Shown here: positions 8,853 to 18,367 of the stretch, piece after piece
Numbering within the stretch: the stretch's first letter is position 1
Layout of the letters: each line of letters starts with the position of its first letter
Assembly (NCBI RefSeq): GCF_001705235.1
Contig: NZ_MCGV01000001.1
Location: 2,294,001-2,358,000 of the forward strand
DNA length: 64,000 nt
Direction of reading: 5' to 3'
From: Clostridium pasteurianum
Lineage (GTDB): Bacteria > Bacillota > Clostridia > Clostridiales > Clostridiaceae
The notes under the pieces: model-generated
Told to the model about the DNA's origin: nothing
The model's database searches: none
What the model saw: the letters and a program-made list of their open reading frames with translations, nothing else
Made by a program: the position numbers and the translations under genes

Positions 8853-9668
8853 ATGAAAATTAAAGTTTCTTGCGTTCAAATGAGGCCAATATTAAAAGAT
8901 GTAAAAACTAATTTAGAAAAAATGACTGAATTTATTGAGCAAGTAATGAAAAAACAAAGCAATACCGATTTAATAGTATTTCCTGAGTTAATAACCTCTG
9001 GATATGAATGTGAAGATGAGTTTTATAATTTTGCAGAAACAATGCAGGATGGTCTTAGTATAAAAGTAATAGGCGAACTTGCTAAAAAGTACAATACAAA
9101 TATAATATATGGATTTCCTGAAAGAGACAGCAATAAAAGTAATATAATTTATAACTCATCTGTTTTCATTGATAATAGCGGTAAAGCAATTGATACATAT
9201 AGAAAAGTTCATTTATTTGATACAGAGAAAAAATACTTTACACCAGGTTCAGAATTTCCTGTGTTTGATACTTCTTTTGGAAAGATTGGGATAATGATTT
9301 GCTGGGATACAGCTTTTCCTGAAGTAGCTAGGATATATAGTTTAAAGGGAGCGGAACTTATCGTTGTGAGTACAAATTGGGAAAAACCATATTCTGATGA
9401 TTGGGATTTGGTAACTAGAGCGAGGGCTTTTGATAACTGCGTGTATTTAGCAGCAGCTAATAGAATTGGAGATGATAAAAATCTAGGATTCTTTGGACAT
9501 AGTAAAATTGTGGATCCTCTTGGGAAGCCAATTAAAGAACTAAATGAAGAAGTAGAGGGAATAATTTCAGCAGAGCTTGATCTAGAAACACCTAAAAAAT
9601 TAAGAAAAGAATATTATACATTTTTTAAGGATAGAAGACCTGAGCTTTATAAAGAAATAATAAATTAA
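8853..9668 (+). CDS. Carbon-nitrogen hydrolase (nitrilase superfamily amidase)
   Basis: 271 residues, full length for the family. The catalytic triad is readable: E45 in VFPELIT, K118 in YRKVHLFD and C150 in GIMICWDTAFPE. These enzymes hydrolyse amide or carbamoyl C-N bonds in the cytoplasm through a thioester on the cysteine. Closest in pattern are the omega-amidase and N-carbamoyl amidase branches, but substrate cannot be assigned from sequence. The start ATG follows AAGGAGATTT. It is a single gene ending at a good terminator. Confidence 0.85.
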   Translation: MKIKVSCVQMRPILKDVKTNLEKMTEFIEQVMKKQSNTDLIVFPELITSGYECEDEFYNFAETMQDGLSIKVIGELAKKYNTNIIYGFPERDSNKSNIIYNSSVFIDNSGKAIDTYRKVHLFDTEKKYFTPGSEFPVFDTSFGKIGIMICWDTAFPEVARIYSLKGAELIVVSTNWEKPYSDDWDLVTRARAFDNCVYLAAANRIGDDKNLGFFGHSKIVDPLGKPIKELNEEVEGIISAELDLETPKKLRKEYYTFFKDRRPELYKEIIN

Positions 9669-9722
9669 TAGTTGATTTGCAAAGGATATACTTAAATGTA
9701 TAGGCTGCAATTTATAAGGATT

Positions 9723-9759
9723 AACAGAGCTTAATATTGAAATTAGGCTCTGTTTTTTT
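9723..9759 (+). terminator. Rho-independent terminator after amidase gene
   Basis: AACAGAGC (9723-9730) pairs with GCTCTGTT (9747-9754), followed by a T run. Confidence 0.85.
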
Positions 9760-9824
9760 ATATATAAAAGCATAGTTAATTTTGCAATCTTTAAGAGCTA
9801 TTTATTGAAAACCTTATCGTAAAA

Positions 9825-9846
9825 ATCTTTATACAATCTTTATACA
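9825..9846 (+). promoter_or_regulatory. Tandem 11-bp repeats, candidate KdpE operator
   Basis: ATCTTTATACA occurs twice with no gap (9825-9835 and 9836-9846), placing two TTTATACA half-sites exactly 11 bp apart on one face of the helix. The known E. coli KdpE site has TTTATA and TTTACA half-sites at similar spacing. A GATAAT -10-like box lies at 9885-9890 with a poor -35, as expected for an activated promoter. KdpE binding is inference. Confidence 0.55.
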
Positions 9847-9925
9847 GTGGCTTAAAATCTTAATCCCAATTTTACATTAATGGTGATAATATGAGGACAG
9901 AAATTAAACGAGAGGGGGAAAATAT

Positions 9926-10021
9926 ATGCTTGATGTTGTTTTTTTAGCTTTAATAGCATTAGGATTTTTGGGTCTAAGATATTTTACAAACTGGTGTGAA
10001 AAGGTCATAAGTAAAAAGTAA
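9926..10021 (+). CDS. kdpZ: Kdp operon small membrane peptide (first gene)
   Basis: A 31-residue peptide with one hydrophobic helix (about residues 3-20) and a basic tail ending VISKK. AGAGGGGGAA lies just before the ATG. It is the first gene of the kdp operon, 20 bp before the KdpF-like peptide. From memory, small genes called kdpZ and kdpY precede kdpA in the C. acetobutylicum operon; that naming is recalled and could be wrong in detail. It may stabilise or regulate the pump. It is too short for usual gene-finding thresholds. Confidence 0.65.
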   Translation: MLDVVFLALIALGFLGLRYFTNWCEKVISKK

Positions 10022-10041
10022 ATTATAGGGGAGGATTTAAT

Positions 10042-10119
10042 ATGATACTTTTAGCTATTATAGTGATTTGTCTTTTTATTTATTTATGTTATGCATTATT
10101 CAATCCCGAAAAATTTTAG
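10042..10119 (+). CDS. kdpY: KdpF-like small membrane subunit
   Basis: A 25-residue peptide, one membrane helix ending in YALFNPEKF. The C-terminal Y-x-L-x-x-x-E-x-F pattern matches KdpF of other bacteria, the small subunit that stabilises the KdpABC complex. GGGGAGG lies eight bases before the ATG. It is located immediately before kdpA, as kdpF is elsewhere. The symbol follows my recollection of the C. acetobutylicum naming; functionally I would call it KdpF. Confidence 0.7.
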   Translation: MILLAIIVICLFIYLCYALFNPEKF

Positions 10120-10136
10120 GTAATGGAGGTTAAACC

Positions 10137-11810
10137 ATGGAAATATTACAAATAGCAATTATACTCATTGTATTTGTGCTTCTGTGTGTACCTATAGGAA
10201 AATATATGTACAAGGTTGCAGAGCATAAGAAAACTTTTTTAGATCCCGTACTTGATAAGGTAGATAACTTTATTTACAAAATTTCAGGAATACACAAAGA
10301 TGAGGAAATGGGCTGGAAACAGTACGTCCTTGCACTCTTAATGTGTAATGCCATCCCGGCATTTATTGGATATATAATTTTAAGAATTCAGGCTATAAGC
10401 ATTTTTAATCCTAATCATATAAAGGGAATGGAGCAAGGACTTACTTTTAATACAATAATAAGCTTTTTAACTAATACAAATCTTCAAGATTATGGAGGGG
10501 AATCTGGAGTATCTTATTTATCTCAAATGACAGTAATGACATTCTTTATGTTTTTCGCTGCTGCAACAGGAATATCAGTAGCACTTGCATTTATAAGAGC
10601 TCTTGCAGGGAAGAAGAAAATTGGAAACTTCTATGTTGATCTTGTAAGAGTTATAACAAGAATATTACTGCCTTTTTCAATTATAGTTGCTGTGTTTTAT
10701 ATAAGTCAGGGTGTCCCACAAACACTTTCAGCTAATAAAACAGTTACAACTATAGAAGGTAAACTTCAAGATATTCCACTTGGACCGGTTGCAAGCCTTG
10801 AGTCAATAAAACTTATAGGAACTAATGGAGGAGGATTTTTTAGTGCTAACTCAGCTCATCCTTTTGAAAATCCAACACCACTTACAAATACAGTTCAGAT
10901 AATAACATTAATTGTTTTAGCTGGTTCAATGGTAATTTGTTTTGGACACATGATAAAAAAGAAAAAACAAGCTATTGCAATATTTGCTGCTATGATGGTA
11001 CTTCTTTTAGCGGGAGTTGCAGTATGTTATTCCGCAGAAAAATCAGGGAATCCAGTGTTAGCACGTGTGGGACTTAGTCAAGCCATGGGAAATATGGAAG
11101 GCAAGGAAATGAGATTTGGAATAGGTTCAACATCACTTTTCACAACAGTTACCACTGATACTTCTTGTGGTGCAGTAGATACCATGCATGATTCATTAAC
11201 GCCAATAGGAGGAACCGTTCCACTTATAAATATGATGTTAAATGTTATTTTTGGAGGTGTTGGGGTTGGCTTTATGAACATGATAATGTATGCCATCTTA
11301 ACTGTTTTCCTCTGCGGACTTATGGTTGGAAGAACACCGGAGTTTCTAACTAAAAAGATTGAGGGTAAGGAGATTAAATTAGTTGCATTTGCTATAATAA
11401 TACATCCTTTCTTAATATTAATGTCAACAGCTATTGCACTTAGTACAAAGCAGGGGTTGGCTGGAATATCAAATCCAGGCTTCCATGGACTTACGCAGAT
11501 TTTATATCAATTTACAAGTTCGGCGGCTAATAATGGTTCTGGGTTTGAAGGACTCGGTGATAATACTATGTTCTGGAATACTTCAGCTGGAATAGTTATG
11601 TTTTTAGGAAGATATCTATCAATAATAATACTTCTTGCAGTAGCAGGTTCTCTTGCCGCTAAAAAATCAGTACCTGTAAGTAGTGGAACATTTAAAACGG
11701 ATAATGCAGTTTTTACAGTAACACTAATAGTTATAGTTATCATAATTGGAGCACTTACTTTTCTTCCAGCAGTTGCTCTAGGACCAATTTCAGAATATCT
11801 TACGCTGTAG
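10137..11810 (+). CDS. kdpA: Potassium-transporting ATPase subunit A
   Basis: 557 residues with about ten membrane helices, the normal KdpA length. This subunit forms the K+-selective channel related to the SKT/Trk superfamily. Selectivity-loop segments are visible, for example TNGGGFFSANSAHPFENP, TTVTTDTSCGAVDTMHDS and FTSSAANNGSGFEG. ATGGAGG precedes the start. It is followed 18 bp later by kdpB in the same operon, expected to be induced under potassium limitation by KdpDE. Confidence 0.97.
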   Translation: MEILQIAIILIVFVLLCVPIGKYMYKVAEHKKTFLDPVLDKVDNFIYKISGIHKDEEMGWKQYVLALLMCNAIPAFIGYIILRIQAISIFNPNHIKGMEQGLTFNTIISFLTNTNLQDYGGESGVSYLSQMTVMTFFMFFAAATGISVALAFIRALAGKKKIGNFYVDLVRVITRILLPFSIIVAVFYISQGVPQTLSANKTVTTIEGKLQDIPLGPVASLESIKLIGTNGGGFFSANSAHPFENPTPLTNTVQIITLIVLAGSMVICFGHMIKKKKQAIAIFAAMMVLLLAGVAVCYSAEKSGNPVLARVGLSQAMGNMEGKEMRFGIGSTSLFTTVTTDTSCGAVDTMHDSLTPIGGTVPLINMMLNVIFGGVGVGFMNMIMYAILTVFLCGLMVGRTPEFLTKKIEGKEIKLVAFAIIIHPFLILMSTAIALSTKQGLAGISNPGFHGLTQILYQFTSSAANNGSGFEGLGDNTMFWNTSAGIVMFLGRYLSIIILLAVAGSLAAKKSVPVSSGTFKTDNAVFTVTLIVIVIIIGALTFLPAVALGPISEYLTL

Positions 11811-11828
11811 GTAGGGGGGAAATTAATT

Positions 11829-13886
11829 ATGAAAGATAATAAATCAAAATTTATTACTAAGGATATATTTAATGAAGCAGTTATTGAATCTTTTAAAAAA
11901 TTAAATCCCAAGTATATGATGAAGAACCCAGTTATGTTTGTGGTTGAAATTGGATTTCTTGTTACAGTTCTTCTTACTATTGTTCCTAATATATTTGGGG
12001 ACAAGGGAAATAATTTAAGAATTTATAATGCTATTGTAGCAGTAATTTTATTTATAACAGTATTATTCGCTAATTTTGCAGAATCTGTAGCAGAAGGACG
12101 TGGAAAAGCTCAAGCAGATACACTTAAAAAAACCAAAAAAAATACTATAGCAAAATATATAGATGAAAATGAAAATATTAAAACTATAAATGCCGACGAA
12201 TTAAAAAAAGGAGATATAGTACTTGTACAAAATGGTGATGTAATACCAAATGATGGAGAGGTTATTGAGGGCATTGCATCCGTAGATGAATCTGCAATTA
12301 CTGGAGAATCAGCACCGGTTATGAAGGAACCAGGAGGAGATTTTGCATCTGTTACAGGTGGAACAAAGGTTGTAAGTGACTGGATAAAGGTTAAAATAAC
12401 AGCAACTCCAGGGGAATCCTTTCTTGATAAGATGATTAATCTTGTAGAAGGTGCTTCAAGGCAGAAAACTCCTAATGAAATTGCACTTAATACAGTACTT
12501 GTAAGTTTAACCTTAATATTTTTAATTGTACTTGTTGCCCTTTATCCTATGGCAGTATACACAGGTGTAAAAATTCCTATGTCAACTTTAATAGCTCTTC
12601 TAGTATGTCTTATTCCTACAACTATAGGTGGACTTTTATCAGCAATAGGTATAGCTGGAATGGATAGAGTCACAAGATTTAATGTAATAGCAATGTCAGG
12701 AAAGGCTGTAGAGGCTTGCGGCGATGTTGATACTATGATTTTAGATAAAACAGGAACTATAACTTATGGAAATAGGTTAGCAGCTGATTTTATACCCGTT
12801 GGAGGAGCAGATAAACAAAAACTTATAGATTACGCAGTTATGTGTTCCTTAAAAGACGATACTCCAGAGGGTAAATCCATAGTTGGGCTTGGAAAGAAAC
12901 TTGGAATTACAATAGATACTGAAAAATATGAAAATGTAGAATTTGAAGAATTTACAGCTCAAACGAGAATGAGCGGAGTTAACTTAAAAGATGGCACAAG
13001 GGTTAGAAAAGGTGCTTACGATGCTATAAATAAAAGAGTAAAAGATTTAAAGGGTGTCATCCCTGATGATTTGGAAGGGTCTGTAAATGATGTGGCAAAG
13101 CTTGGAGGAACGCCGCTTGTAGTATGTGTTGATAATAAGATTTATGGCGTTATATATCTTAAGGATACAGTAAAGGCTGGACTTGTAGAGAGATTTGAAA
13201 GGCTTAGAGAAATAGGAATAAAAACGGTTATGTGTACAGGTGATAATCCTCTAACAGCTGCAACTATAGCAAAGGAAGCAGGGGTTGATGGATTTATTGC
13301 AGAATGTAAGCCTGAGGATAAAATAGAAGCCATAAAGAAGGAACAAGATGAAGGAAAACTCGTAGCAATGACAGGTGATGGAACAAATGATGCTCCAGCA
13401 TTAGCACAGGCAGATGTTGGTCTTGCAATGAACAGTGGAACAACTGCTGCGAAGGAAGCTGCTAATATGGTTGATTTGGATTCTGATCCTACTAAGGTAC
13501 TTGAGGTTGTAGAAATAGGAAAACAACTTTTAATAACAAGGGGAGCGCTTACTACTTTTAGTATAGCTAATGATGTTGCTAAATACTTTGCAATAATACC
13601 AGCAATTTTTACAATAGCGATACCACAGATGCAGGTTATGAACATTATGAAACTATCTACACCTTATAGTGCAATACTATCGGCTCTTATATTCAATGCT
13701 ATAATAATACCAGCTCTAATACCTATTGCCATGCGAGGTGTAAAATATAAGCCTATGAAATCAGAAGCATTACTTTTAAAGAATATGCTTATATATGGGC
13801 TTGGTGGTGTTATAGTTCCTTTTATAGGTATTAAGGCAATAGATTTAATAATAACACCAATGGTTAGAATTCTTAATTTAGGTTAA
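11829..13886 (+). CDS. kdpB: Potassium-transporting ATPase ATP-binding subunit B
   Basis: 685 residues, a P-type ATPase of class IA. It contains the TGES actuator motif (AITGESAPV), the phosphorylation site DKTGTITYG with D306, and the hinge motif [18 protein letters not shown]. Helices flank the soluble domains as expected. It hydrolyses ATP to drive K+ uptake through KdpA. GGGGGG upstream is the ribosome site. It lies between kdpA and kdpC with short spacers. Confidence 0.97.
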   Translation: MKDNKSKFITKDIFNEAVIESFKKLNPKYMMKNPVMFVVEIGFLVTVLLTIVPNIFGDKGNNLRIYNAIVAVILFITVLFANFAESVAEGRGKAQADTLKKTKKNTIAKYIDENENIKTINADELKKGDIVLVQNGDVIPNDGEVIEGIASVDESAITGESAPVMKEPGGDFASVTGGTKVVSDWIKVKITATPGESFLDKMINLVEGASRQKTPNEIALNTVLVSLTLIFLIVLVALYPMAVYTGVKIPMSTLIALLVCLIPTTIGGLLSAIGIAGMDRVTRFNVIAMSGKAVEACGDVDTMILDKTGTITYGNRLAADFIPVGGADKQKLIDYAVMCSLKDDTPEGKSIVGLGKKLGITIDTEKYENVEFEEFTAQTRMSGVNLKDGTRVRKGAYDAINKRVKDLKGVIPDDLEGSVNDVAKLGGTPLVVCVDNKIYGVIYLKDTVKAGLVERFERLREIGIKTVMCTGDNPLTAATIAKEAGVDGFIAECKPEDKIEAIKKEQDEGKLVAMTGDGTNDAPALAQADVGLAMNSGTTAAKEAANMVDLDSDPTKVLEVVEIGKQLLITRGALTTFSIANDVAKYFAIIPAIFTIAIPQMQVMNIMKLSTPYSAILSALIFNAIIIPALIPIAMRGVKYKPMKSEALLLKNMLIYGLGGVIVPFIGIKAIDLIITPMVRILNLG

Positions 13887-13902
13887 AGGAGGCTTGATTA
13901 TT

Positions 13903-14514
13903 GTGATAAAGTATTTAAAAACTTCTCTCAGATTAAGTATTGTTTTGATAATAGTTTGTGGACTTATATATCCACTTTTTATAACAGGAGTAGGTCAGAC
14001 TATTTTTCATAATAAGGCGAATGGAAGTATAGTTACTTTTAAAGGTAAAGAGGTTGGCTCTGCACTTTTAGGACAAAATTTTACGGACAAAAGGTTTTTT
14101 AGGGGAAGGGTTTCTTCTATAAATTATAATACCTATACTGAAAAAGATGTGAAGGATGGAAAATATACTGGAGTTAGCTCAGGCTCACAAAATCTAGCAC
14201 CATCTAATAAGGCTTTAAAGGATAGAGTTAAAAAGGATATAGCTGATTTTCTAAAGGATCATCCGGGAGTTAAAAAATCTGATATACCAACGGATCTTTT
14301 AACTAGTTCAGGTTCAGGTCTCGACCCAGATATAAGTCCTAAAGCTGCTGAGATTCAAATACCTGCAGTATCTAAAGCAACAGGAATAAGTGATAGTAAA
14401 CTTAAAGATATAGTGCAAAAATATACAGAGGGAAAAACATTTGGTGTACTTGGAGAGGACAGAGTTAATGTTCTTAAGGTTAATCTTGAAATAGCTTCTA
14501 TGATAAAAAAATAG
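13903..14514 (+). CDS. kdpC: Potassium-transporting ATPase subunit C
   Basis: About 203 residues: one N-terminal membrane helix, then a periplasmic-type domain with the family pattern [20 protein letters not shown] and a C-terminal [18 protein letters not shown]-like segment. It links KdpA to KdpB. I chose GTG at 13903 because the AAAGGAGG ribosome site (13885-13892) would touch a start at TTG 13894 but is ten bases from the GTG. The gene starts 16 bp after kdpB. Confidence 0.95.
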   Translation: MIKYLKTSLRLSIVLIIVCGLIYPLFITGVGQTIFHNKANGSIVTFKGKEVGSALLGQNFTDKRFFRGRVSSINYNTYTEKDVKDGKYTGVSSGSQNLAPSNKALKDRVKKDIADFLKDHPGVKKSDIPTDLLTSSGSGLDPDISPKAAEIQIPAVSKATGISDSKLKDIVQKYTEGKTFGVLGEDRVNVLKVNLEIASMIKK

Positions 14515-14532
14515 TAAAATAGGGTGAAGATA

Positions 14533-14880
14533 ATGAAAAAATTTGCTATTGTAATAGGTTCAATTATTATAATAAGTATAGTTGGTTATTTCTTTATTAA
14601 ATATCAGACGAACTATAAGTACAATCCATATGCGGGAAAATATTTATCAGAAAAAGGAAATGTTACTTTAGTATTGAATAAGAATAATAACAATTGTACT
14701 ATTATATATAATGAATATAGAGATGCTTTTTCTACACAGGGTAAGTATTTTGTTATAAACAACAAGATAAAGATAGCAATCAATAAGAATAAAGAAAATT
14801 ATGCTGGCAAGAAAGTTCTCAAAGGGATTTTTAGGGGAGATACAATCGAATTAGATAAGACTATTTATTACAAACAATAA
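14533..14880 (+). CDS. kdpX: KdpX-like membrane-anchored small protein
   Basis: About 115 residues: an N-terminal membrane helix (about 3-20), then a soluble outside domain rich in Asn, Lys and Tyr with beta-strand spacing (GKYLSEKGNVTLVLN, KGIFRGDTIELD). It looks like a small lipocalin-like or DUF-type barrel, but I cannot name the family. It sits between kdpC and kdpD. I recall a kdpX gene in the C. acetobutylicum operon and use that name on position. ATG at 14533 follows AGGGTGA; GTG at 14524 is less likely. A perfect hairpin follows before kdpD. Confidence 0.65.
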   Translation: MKKFAIVIGSIIIISIVGYFFIKYQTNYKYNPYAGKYLSEKGNVTLVLNKNNNNCTIIYNEYRDAFSTQGKYFVINNKIKIAINKNKENYAGKKVLKGIFRGDTIELDKTIYYKQ

Positions 14881-14891
14881 TAAAATTCATT

Positions 14892-14929
14892 TTATGGGTA
14901 AACCACAAGTAAATATGGTTTACCCATAA
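14892..14929 (+). promoter_or_regulatory. Perfect 14-bp hairpin between kdpX and kdpD
   Basis: TTATGGGTAAACCA (14892-14905) is perfectly inverted at 14916-14929, six bases before the kdpD ribosome site. There is no T tract. It could stabilise or process the upstream pump mRNA, or be a binding site. It would separate pump expression from the sensor genes. Confidence 0.6.
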
Positions 14930-14949
14930 TTAGAATGGAGGAAGTTTAT

Positions 14950-17646
14950 ATGGATACTAATTATAAAAGGCCTGATCCATATTATCTTTTAAATAAAATT
15001 GACAAGGAAGAAGATAAAGAAAATAGAGGAAAATTAAAAATATTTTTTGGATATTCTGCTGGTGTTGGTAAGACATATGCAATGCTTAGAGCGGCTCATG
15101 AGACAAAGAAAATGGGTAAAGATATAGTTATAGGATATATAGAACCGCATGGTAGAAGAGATACTATGGAATTAACTAAGGGACTTCCTGAAATTCCTAT
15201 AAAAAATATTAATTATAATGGAGTTATTTTAAGAGAATTTGATATTGATAAAGCACTTTTAAGGAAGCCAGAGATAATACTTGTGGATGAATTAGCGCAT
15301 ACAAATGCTAAAAGTCAAAGGAATAGAAAAAGGTGGCAGGATATAGAGGAACTTTTGGACGCGGGAATTGATGTGTACACAACCTTAAATGTACAGCATA
15401 TTGAAAGTTTAAATGATATTGTAGCAAATATAACTCATATTTCTGTAAGAGAAACCATTCCAGATAAGGTTTTTGATGATGCTGACAAGGTAGAATTAAT
15501 AGATATTGAGCCGGATGAACTTTTAAAAAGATTTAGTGACGGAAAGGTTTATAAAAAAGACCAACTTAAAAGAGCCTTTCACAATTTTTTTACCAAAAAT
15601 AACTTGTATGCCTTAAGGGAAATTGCTTTAAGGAGAACTGCTGATAGAGTTAACTTTGAAATTGAGATTGCAAGATTATCAAAAGGACAAATTACTGTAA
15701 TGGCAACCTCGGATCAGATACTTGCATGTATAGGTACTTCTCCATCTTCTGCTAGAATAATAAGAACGGCAGCTAGAATGTCAGAAGTATATCATTCAAA
15801 ATGGATAGCACTTTATGTTGATACGGGTAGAACACTAAATAAGGCTGATAAGGAAACTTTAAATTCAAATTTTAGATTAGTAGAACAGCTTGGTGGTGAG
15901 CTTGCAACTGTCAGCGGAGAAAATGTGGCAGATCAAATAATAAGGTATGCAGAGCTTAGAAATACAACTAAAATAATAATAGGAAAAAATCATAAAAAAA
16001 CAGGAACAATACTGCATTTTTACGCTAGAGATGTAGTTGATAAACTTATAGATTCTAGCTCTTATATAGATGTGTATATGATACCAAATTCCTCATATTA
16101 CAGTGATAAGAAGAAGAAAATTTTACCCAAAATAATCAGTGAGTCTAAAGTATCCTATAAGGACTTAATTAGAACTATACTAATTATGGCAACTACTGTT
16201 GGAATAGCCAAGATTTTTGATTATGGAGGGTTTTCCAATGTTAATGAAATAATGATTTTTATTTTGGGTGTTATTATAGTTTATATGACAACTACAGGAC
16301 AGATTATGGGAATAATATCATCCTTTGTTGGAGTACTTATATTTAATTATATGTTTACAGAACCAAGGAATTCTTTTAGAGTTTATGATAAGAGTTATAT
16401 TGTGACTTTTCCAATAATGATGATAGTTGCTTTTATAGTAGGGGGACTTACCAATAAGGTACAAAGAGAAGCACAAAGTTCAAGTATAAGGGAAAAAAGA
16501 ACGCAGACACTTTATATTGTAAGTGGAAAACTGTTAAGTGCAGTTGGAACTTATGATGTTGTATCTATAGGAATAAAATATATATCAAGACTTGTAAATA
16601 GAAATGTAATATGTTATCTAGCAAATAATAATAAGCTTTCAACACCTTTTGTTTATAAGAAGGATAAGGGAGCTAAAGAAGAAATTATAATGGATAAGGA
16701 CGAGAATGCAGCAGCGTATTGGACATTTTTAAATGGAAAGGAATCAGGCTGTGGAACTAACACTTTTTATAAAGCTAAGGGATACTATGTTCCAATAAAA
16801 ATTAAAAACAAAATACTTGGTGTAATTGGCGTGTCATGTCCCAGTGGACCTTTAAGACCAGAAAAGAAGTTTATGGTAGAGACTGTAACCAGCCAAATTG
16901 CTATCGCACTTGATAGAGAAATTTTATCAAAAGAGCAGGAAAAATCAAAAGTGGAGATAGAGAGGGAGAGGCTTAGAAGTAATCTTTTGAGATCTATTTC
17001 GCATGATTTAAGAAGTCCTCTGGCTGGTATAAAGGGAGCTGTAAGTACTATACTGGAAAATGGAGAAGCTATAGGAGAAGGGACAAAAAAGGAATTACTG
17101 AATGGAATATATGATGATACTGAATGGCTCATAAGATTAGTTGAAAATCTACTTAGTATGACAAGGTTTGACGAAGGAAGTATGGAAATAAAGAAAGATA
17201 TTGAGCTGGTAGAAGAGGTTATTTCTGAAGCGGTACAGAGAAGTTCAAAATATTTTAAAGACCATAAAATAAAGGTAAATATCCCCGAGAATGTTATAAT
17301 GGTATCTATGGATGGAAGTTTAATTGAACAGGTTATAATAAATCTTCTAGATAACGCCTCGAAATTTTCACCGAAGGGTTCTACTATAGAGATAAAAGTA
17401 TATGAAGATGAAAAAAATGTTGTTTTTGAAGTAATAGATAGTGGACAGGGAATTTCGGAAGATATACTGCCCAATATATTTGATAGATTTTTTACAAATG
17501 GAAGTAAAATATCCGATTCAAGGCGTGGTGTGGGTCTTGGCCTTGCAATTTGCAAATCTATAGTGGAAGCTCATGGTGGTATGATACAGGCTATTAACTC
17601 AAAAAGTGGGGGAGCTATTTTTAAGTTCAATATTCCTAAAGAATGA
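14950..17646 (+). CDS. kdpD: Osmosensitive K+ channel histidine kinase KdpD
   Basis: About 898 residues. Order: N-terminal KdpD sensor domain with a P-loop (GYSAGVGKTYAML) and VDELAHTNA, a Usp-like domain around ITVMATSDQILACIG, four membrane helices (DUF4118) around residues 405-500, a GAF domain, then HisKA with SISHDLRSPLAGIKG and HATPase_c with LLDNASKFS, DSGQGIS and GVGLGLAICKS. It senses potassium or turgor limitation and phosphorylates KdpE. ATG at 14950 is preferred; the ATG at 14935 overlaps the GGAGGAAG ribosome site. Confidence 0.96.
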   Translation: MDTNYKRPDPYYLLNKIDKEEDKENRGKLKIFFGYSAGVGKTYAMLRAAHETKKMGKDIVIGYIEPHGRRDTMELTKGLPEIPIKNINYNGVILREFDIDKALLRKPEIILVDELAHTNAKSQRNRKRWQDIEELLDAGIDVYTTLNVQHIESLNDIVANITHISVRETIPDKVFDDADKVELIDIEPDELLKRFSDGKVYKKDQLKRAFHNFFTKNNLYALREIALRRTADRVNFEIEIARLSKGQITVMATSDQILACIGTSPSSARIIRTAARMSEVYHSKWIALYVDTGRTLNKADKETLNSNFRLVEQLGGELATVSGENVADQIIRYAELRNTTKIIIGKNHKKTGTILHFYARDVVDKLIDSSSYIDVYMIPNSSYYSDKKKKILPKIISESKVSYKDLIRTILIMATTVGIAKIFDYGGFSNVNEIMIFILGVIIVYMTTTGQIMGIISSFVGVLIFNYMFTEPRNSFRVYDKSYIVTFPIMMIVAFIVGGLTNKVQREAQSSSIREKRTQTLYIVSGKLLSAVGTYDVVSIGIKYISRLVNRNVICYLANNNKLSTPFVYKKDKGAKEEIIMDKDENAAAYWTFLNGKESGCGTNTFYKAKGYYVPIKIKNKILGVIGVSCPSGPLRPEKKFMVETVTSQIAIALDREILSKEQEKSKVEIERERLRSNLLRSISHDLRSPLAGIKGAVSTILENGEAIGEGTKKELLNGIYDDTEWLIRLVENLLSMTRFDEGSMEIKKDIELVEEVISEAVQRSSKYFKDHKIKVNIPENVIMVSMDGSLIEQVIINLLDNASKFSPKGSTIEIKVYEDEKNVVFEVIDSGQGISEDILPNIFDRFFTNGSKISDSRRGVGLGLAICKSIVEAHGGMIQAINSKSGGAIFKFNIPKE

Positions 17647-17662
17647 TCAGGAGGGGATTAAT

Positions 17663-18361
17663 ATGAATGATAAACCTTATGTTCTTTTAGTAGAAGATGA
17701 TAAGCCTATAAGAAATTTTATAACTACAGCGCTTTTAACACAGGGATATAAATGTATAGAGACTGATAAGGGAAATGAAGCTATTGCTCTTTCTATGTCT
17801 AATAATCCTGATATTATAATATTAGATTTAGGTCTTCCAGATATAGATGGTATTGAGGTTGTAAAAAAGATACGAGAATGGTCAAAGACTCCTATAATAA
17901 TTGTTTCAGCAAGGGATAATGAGCATCAAAAGGTTGAGGCACTTGATAAAGGAGCAGATGACTATTTAACGAAACCCTTTGGAATAAGTGAGTTGCTTGC
18001 AAGAATAAGGGTGTCTTTAAGGCATGTTAAGATAAATAAAAAGGAGGACAAAGACCTAGAGTCTTTTAAGGTAAGGAATTTATCTGTGGATTTTAAAAAG
18101 AGGCAAGTATTAGTAAATGATAAAGAAGTACATTTGACTCCTATTGAATATAAGATAATGTTTTTATTATGCAAGTATTCAGGGAGAGTTTTAACTCATA
18201 ATTTTATAATAAATGAAATATGGGGAGCTCAAGTAGGAAATGAAGCTCAATCACTCAGGGTATTTATGGCAAGTCTTAGAAGGAAAATAGAAAAAGATCC
18301 AGCACAGCCGGAATATATATATACTGAGGTTGGTGTGGGATATAGGTTAATAGATGAATAA
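17663..18361 (+). CDS. kdpE: Response regulator KdpE (OmpR/PhoB type)
   Basis: 232 residues: receiver domain with acidic pocket EDD near residue 11, phospho-acceptor Asp in ILDLGLPDIDG and Lys in LTKPFG, then a winged-helix DNA-binding domain ending VGVGYRLIDE. It activates the kdp promoter. ATG at 17663 follows GGAGGGG; a longer in-frame reading into kdpD is not needed. It is the last gene of the operon. A composite palindrome begins seven bases after its stop codon. Confidence 0.95.
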   Translation: MNDKPYVLLVEDDKPIRNFITTALLTQGYKCIETDKGNEAIALSMSNNPDIIILDLGLPDIDGIEVVKKIREWSKTPIIIVSARDNEHQKVEALDKGADDYLTKPFGISELLARIRVSLRHVKINKKEDKDLESFKVRNLSVDFKKRQVLVNDKEVHLTPIEYKIMFLLCKYSGRVLTHNFIINEIWGAQVGNEAQSLRVFMASLRRKIEKDPAQPEYIYTEVGVGYRLIDE

Positions 18362-18367
18362 AAAAAA

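Noticed and set aside
9760-9925. Cyclic di-AMP riboswitch expected before a kdp operon
   Set aside because: The leader is too short and lacks the conserved ydaO motifs; the tandem KdpE-like repeats explain the region better.
13142-13645. 167-residue minus-strand frame inside kdpB
   Set aside because: It is a shadow of kdpB with Ser/Ala-rich composition and no ribosome site.
16785-17555. 256-residue minus-strand frame inside kdpD
   Set aside because: It is a shadow of the kinase domain; Ser/Phe-rich translation and no family features.
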